In this document: positions 4,131 through 6,013 of the stretch, piece by piece
Position numbering within the stretch: the first letter of the stretch is position 1
How the letters are laid out: every line of letters starts with the position of its first letter
Assembly (NCBI GenBank): GCA_022750355.1
Contig: JAKIVW010000033.1
Location: 7,830 to 13,842, forward strand
Source: Thermoplasmata archaeon
GTDB taxonomy: Archaea > Thermoplasmatota > Thermoplasmata > Lutacidiplasmatales > UBA184
Direction of reading: 5' to 3'
Length of the DNA: 6,013 bases
Notes under the pieces: model-generated
The model's database searches: none
What the model saw: the letters and a program-made list of their open reading frames with translations, nothing else
Told to the model about the DNA's origin: nothing
Program-made: the position numbers and the translations under genes

Positions 4131-6013
4131 ATGCACCGCATCGCGGTCGTCGCGGTACTGGCCCTGTTCGTGCTCGGCTCGCTCGTTCCGACCCCTCACG
4201 GCTCCGTGGGACCCCAGGTGCTGACGTCCGTCGTGCATTCCGCCCCGTCGACCGCCGCTCTGCGACCGCCGAACAGTGCCGGCGCTCGAGGAAGCTCGGG
4301 CTCCTCCGCGAATTCGGCCCTCAGCTGGCCCACCTACATGTACGACCCGGAGCGAACGGGGGCGAACCATTTCGAGAACACGATCGCCCCGTCCAACGTC
4401 GCTCACCTGCAGGAACTCTGGTCCGTGCCCTCCAACGCGTCGGACTACAGCGCCCCGATCGTGATCAACAACACGGTCTACTACGGCTCGTGGAACGGCT
4501 ACGAGTACGCGGTCAATGCGGCCAACGGCAGTGTGGAGTGGACGCAGTATCTCGGCGTCGCGCCGTGCATTTCGGGCGGTATCTCGTCGACCCCGGCCTA
4601 CGTGAACGGCACCCTCTACCTCGGGGGTGGGGACGGGTACTGGTACGCGCTGAACGCGGCGAATGGGAGCGTGGAGTGGCGCGTCCTCGCCGGAAGTCAA
4701 GCCAACAACTACAACGACTGGGCGAGTGCGCTGGTCTACCACAACTCCGTCTACATCGGGCTCGCGAGTTGCTACGACGATCCTCTGATCTGGGGCCAGC
4801 TCTTGGAGGTGAACCTGACGGGAAACCACGCGGTGAATCACACGTTCGACGTGGTCCCCCAGGGAACGATCGGCGGCTCGATCTGGACGACTCCGGCGGT
4901 GGATCCGGCGACGAACACGGTCTGGGTCACCACCGGGAACGAAGAATCCGGATATCCTCCCTACGTCAACGCGATCATCGGCCTTAATGCGACCACGCTC
5001 AGCCTGTTGGGGTCCTGGCAGGTCCCCAACGTACAGGGCCAGGACTCCGACTTCGGCTCCACTCCGAATCTGTTCACTACGACGTCGGGGCTTTCGCTCG
5101 TCGTCGCGACCAACAAGAACGGGGTCTCCTACGCCCTCAATCGGAGCAACGTCACGACCAACGGGAGTTGGGGGCCGATCTGGAACCTCGCCACGGGTGG
5201 GGGTTTCTCCGGGGGCACCTTCGATGGTACCACTTTGTACTTGGCCGGCTCGAATCTCTATGCCGTGGACCCCAGCTCTGGGAATGTCTCCTGGACCACC
5301 CCGCTGGTCGGCTTCGTCGACGGTTCCCTGACCTGGGCGAACGGTCTCGTGTACGTGGGTGCCGGCACGGACTTGGAAGCCGTCAACGCGACGAACGGTT
5401 CGGTCCTCTGGGATTACACGCTCCCCGGGGGGCAGTCCATCGTGACCGAACCGGTCGTGGACGATGGGCGGGTCTACGTAGCCAGTGGTAACGGCGGTGC
5501 GGCGGGGAATCTCACCGCGTTCGGATTACCGTTCACGGCCGAATCCAACGCCTCCCCGCTGACGGGGGTCGTCCCGTTCGCCGTTAACTTCACGGCGACA
5601 GCCGAGGGCGGAATGACTCCGTATTCGGCGACGTGGTCGTTCGGGGACGGAACCCAAGCGGCCGGACTATCGGTCTCGCACACCTACCTCGCGTCCGGGA
5701 ACTACACCGTTCACGTCTGGATCAACGACTCGGCGCGAGGATCGTTCAACACGACCCTCCTCGTGGTCGCGCTTCCCTCCCCCGTGGACCCGGGGCTCCG
5801 AGCGGAGATCTCCGCACCGATCACTCAGGGTCTCGCCCCCCTCAACGTCTCCCTGGCGGGCAACGCAGTGAACGGTAGCCAGCCCCCCTACACGTTCTCC
5901 TGGAACTTCGGTGACGGAACGGTCGGCGCCGGAAGTGATGTCTCCCATCTTTACACGGTCCCCGGATCGTACATCGTGACCCTGCAAGTACGAGACCGTT
6001 CGGGCAACGTCGC
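4131..6013 (+). CDS. Secreted PQQ-like beta-propeller protein with PKD domains (3' end outside window)
   Basis: The frame is open from ATG 4131 to the right edge, 627 codons without a stop. Residues 1-24 look like a signal sequence (MHR, then a hydrophobic core IAVVAVLALFVLGSLV). A Ser/Ala-rich spacer follows. Residues about 71-466 form a PQQ-type propeller opening with YDPERTGAN. Four clear blade motifs of the type Y/E-A-V/L-N/D-x-x-x-G-x-V-x-W occur near 127-137, 173-183, 377-388 and 416-427, and QDSDFGSTP (304-312) resembles a motif of PQQ-dependent alcohol dehydrogenases. Two lone Cys (146, 214) could form a disulfide. Two PKD domains follow (about 477-548 and 557-627) with WSFGDGT (502-508) and WNFGDGT (591-597). 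About 22 N-x-S/T sequons suggest heavy surface glycosylation. PQQ binding and catalysis are unproven; a binding or structural propeller is equally possible. The region before the ATG has no good Shine-Dalgarno site. A TTG at 4110 would add seven residues before the signal sequence. Confidence 0.92.
   Translation, partial: MHRIAVVAVLALFVLGSLVPTPHGSVGPQVLTSVVHSAPSTAALRPPNSAGARGSSGSSANSALSWPTYMYDPERTGANHFENTIAPSNVAHLQELWSVPSNASDYSAPIVINNTVYYGSWNGYEYAVNAANGSVEWTQYLGVAPCISGGISSTPAYVNGTLYLGGGDGYWYALNAANGSVEWRVLAGSQANNYNDWASALVYHNSVYIGLASCYDDPLIWGQLLEVNLTGNHAVNHTFDVVPQGTIGGSIWTTPAVDPATNTVWVTTGNEESGYPPYVNAIIGLNATTLSLLGSWQVPNVQGQDSDFGSTPNLFTTTSGLSLVVATNKNGVSYALNRSNVTTNGSWGPIWNLATGGGFSGGTFDGTTLYLAGSNLYAVDPSSGNVSWTTPLVGFVDGSLTWANGLVYVGAGTDLEAVNATNGSVLWDYTLPGGQSIVTEPVVDDGRVYVASGNGGAAGNLTAFGLPFTAESNASPLTGVVPFAVNFTATAEGGMTPYSATWSFGDGTQAAGLSVSHTYLASGNYTVHVWINDSARGSFNTTLLVVALPSPVDPGLRAEISAPITQGLAPLNVSLAGNAVNGSQPPYTFSWNFGDGTVGAGSDVSHLYTVPGSYIVTLQVRDRSGNV

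Noticed and set aside
3057..4841. 594-codon open frame on the minus strand across the SDR and the start of the propeller gene
   Set aside because: It crosses two well-supported genes and their spacer, and is rich in Arg, Val, Gly and Asp without domain-like order. Long antisense frames are expected in GC-rich coding DNA.

Overview
The window is G+C-rich (roughly two-thirds by eye) and densely coding, with almost no AT-rich DNA. It suggests a high-GC archaeon, most plausibly an uncultured Thermoplasmatota lineage. The indications are a small protein joining an N-terminal CxxC/CxxC zinc ribbon to one membrane helix and a secreted domain, a large secreted PQQ-like beta-propeller plus PKD protein crowded with N-glycosylation sequons, and starts that mostly lack a convincing Shine-Dalgarno sequence. 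This placement is inference from protein style; the window has no rRNA or other marker gene.

Layout. From the left edge to 314 is the 3' end of a plus-strand gene of unknown function. Converging on it is a minus-strand pair that looks like one transcript: the zinc-ribbon membrane protein (2043 to 1444) and, six bases after its stop, a protein of the squalene-cyclase/prenyltransferase-like alpha-barrel group (1437 to 157). The barrel protein's frame runs about 94 codons past the expected end of its fold and becomes antisense to the left-edge gene. A 232-base divergent region (2044-2275) separates this pair from the plus-strand genes. It holds a perfect 9-bp-arm inverted repeat and a second GC palindrome.

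To the right, all on the plus strand, are a seven-helix membrane protein of unknown function (2276-2965), an extended short-chain dehydrogenase-like protein whose catalytic Tyr/Lys pair is not recognisable (3096-4061), and a secreted protein that starts at 4131 and stays open to the window edge (at least 627 residues). The last has a signal sequence, a PQQ-type beta-propeller and two PKD domains.

The genes do not form an obvious single pathway. Three of the five well-supported proteins are at or outside the membrane, so the region reads as envelope-related. The tightest functional link the sequence offers is the zinc-ribbon/cyclase-like pair. I see no mobile element, CRISPR array, tRNA or rRNA.
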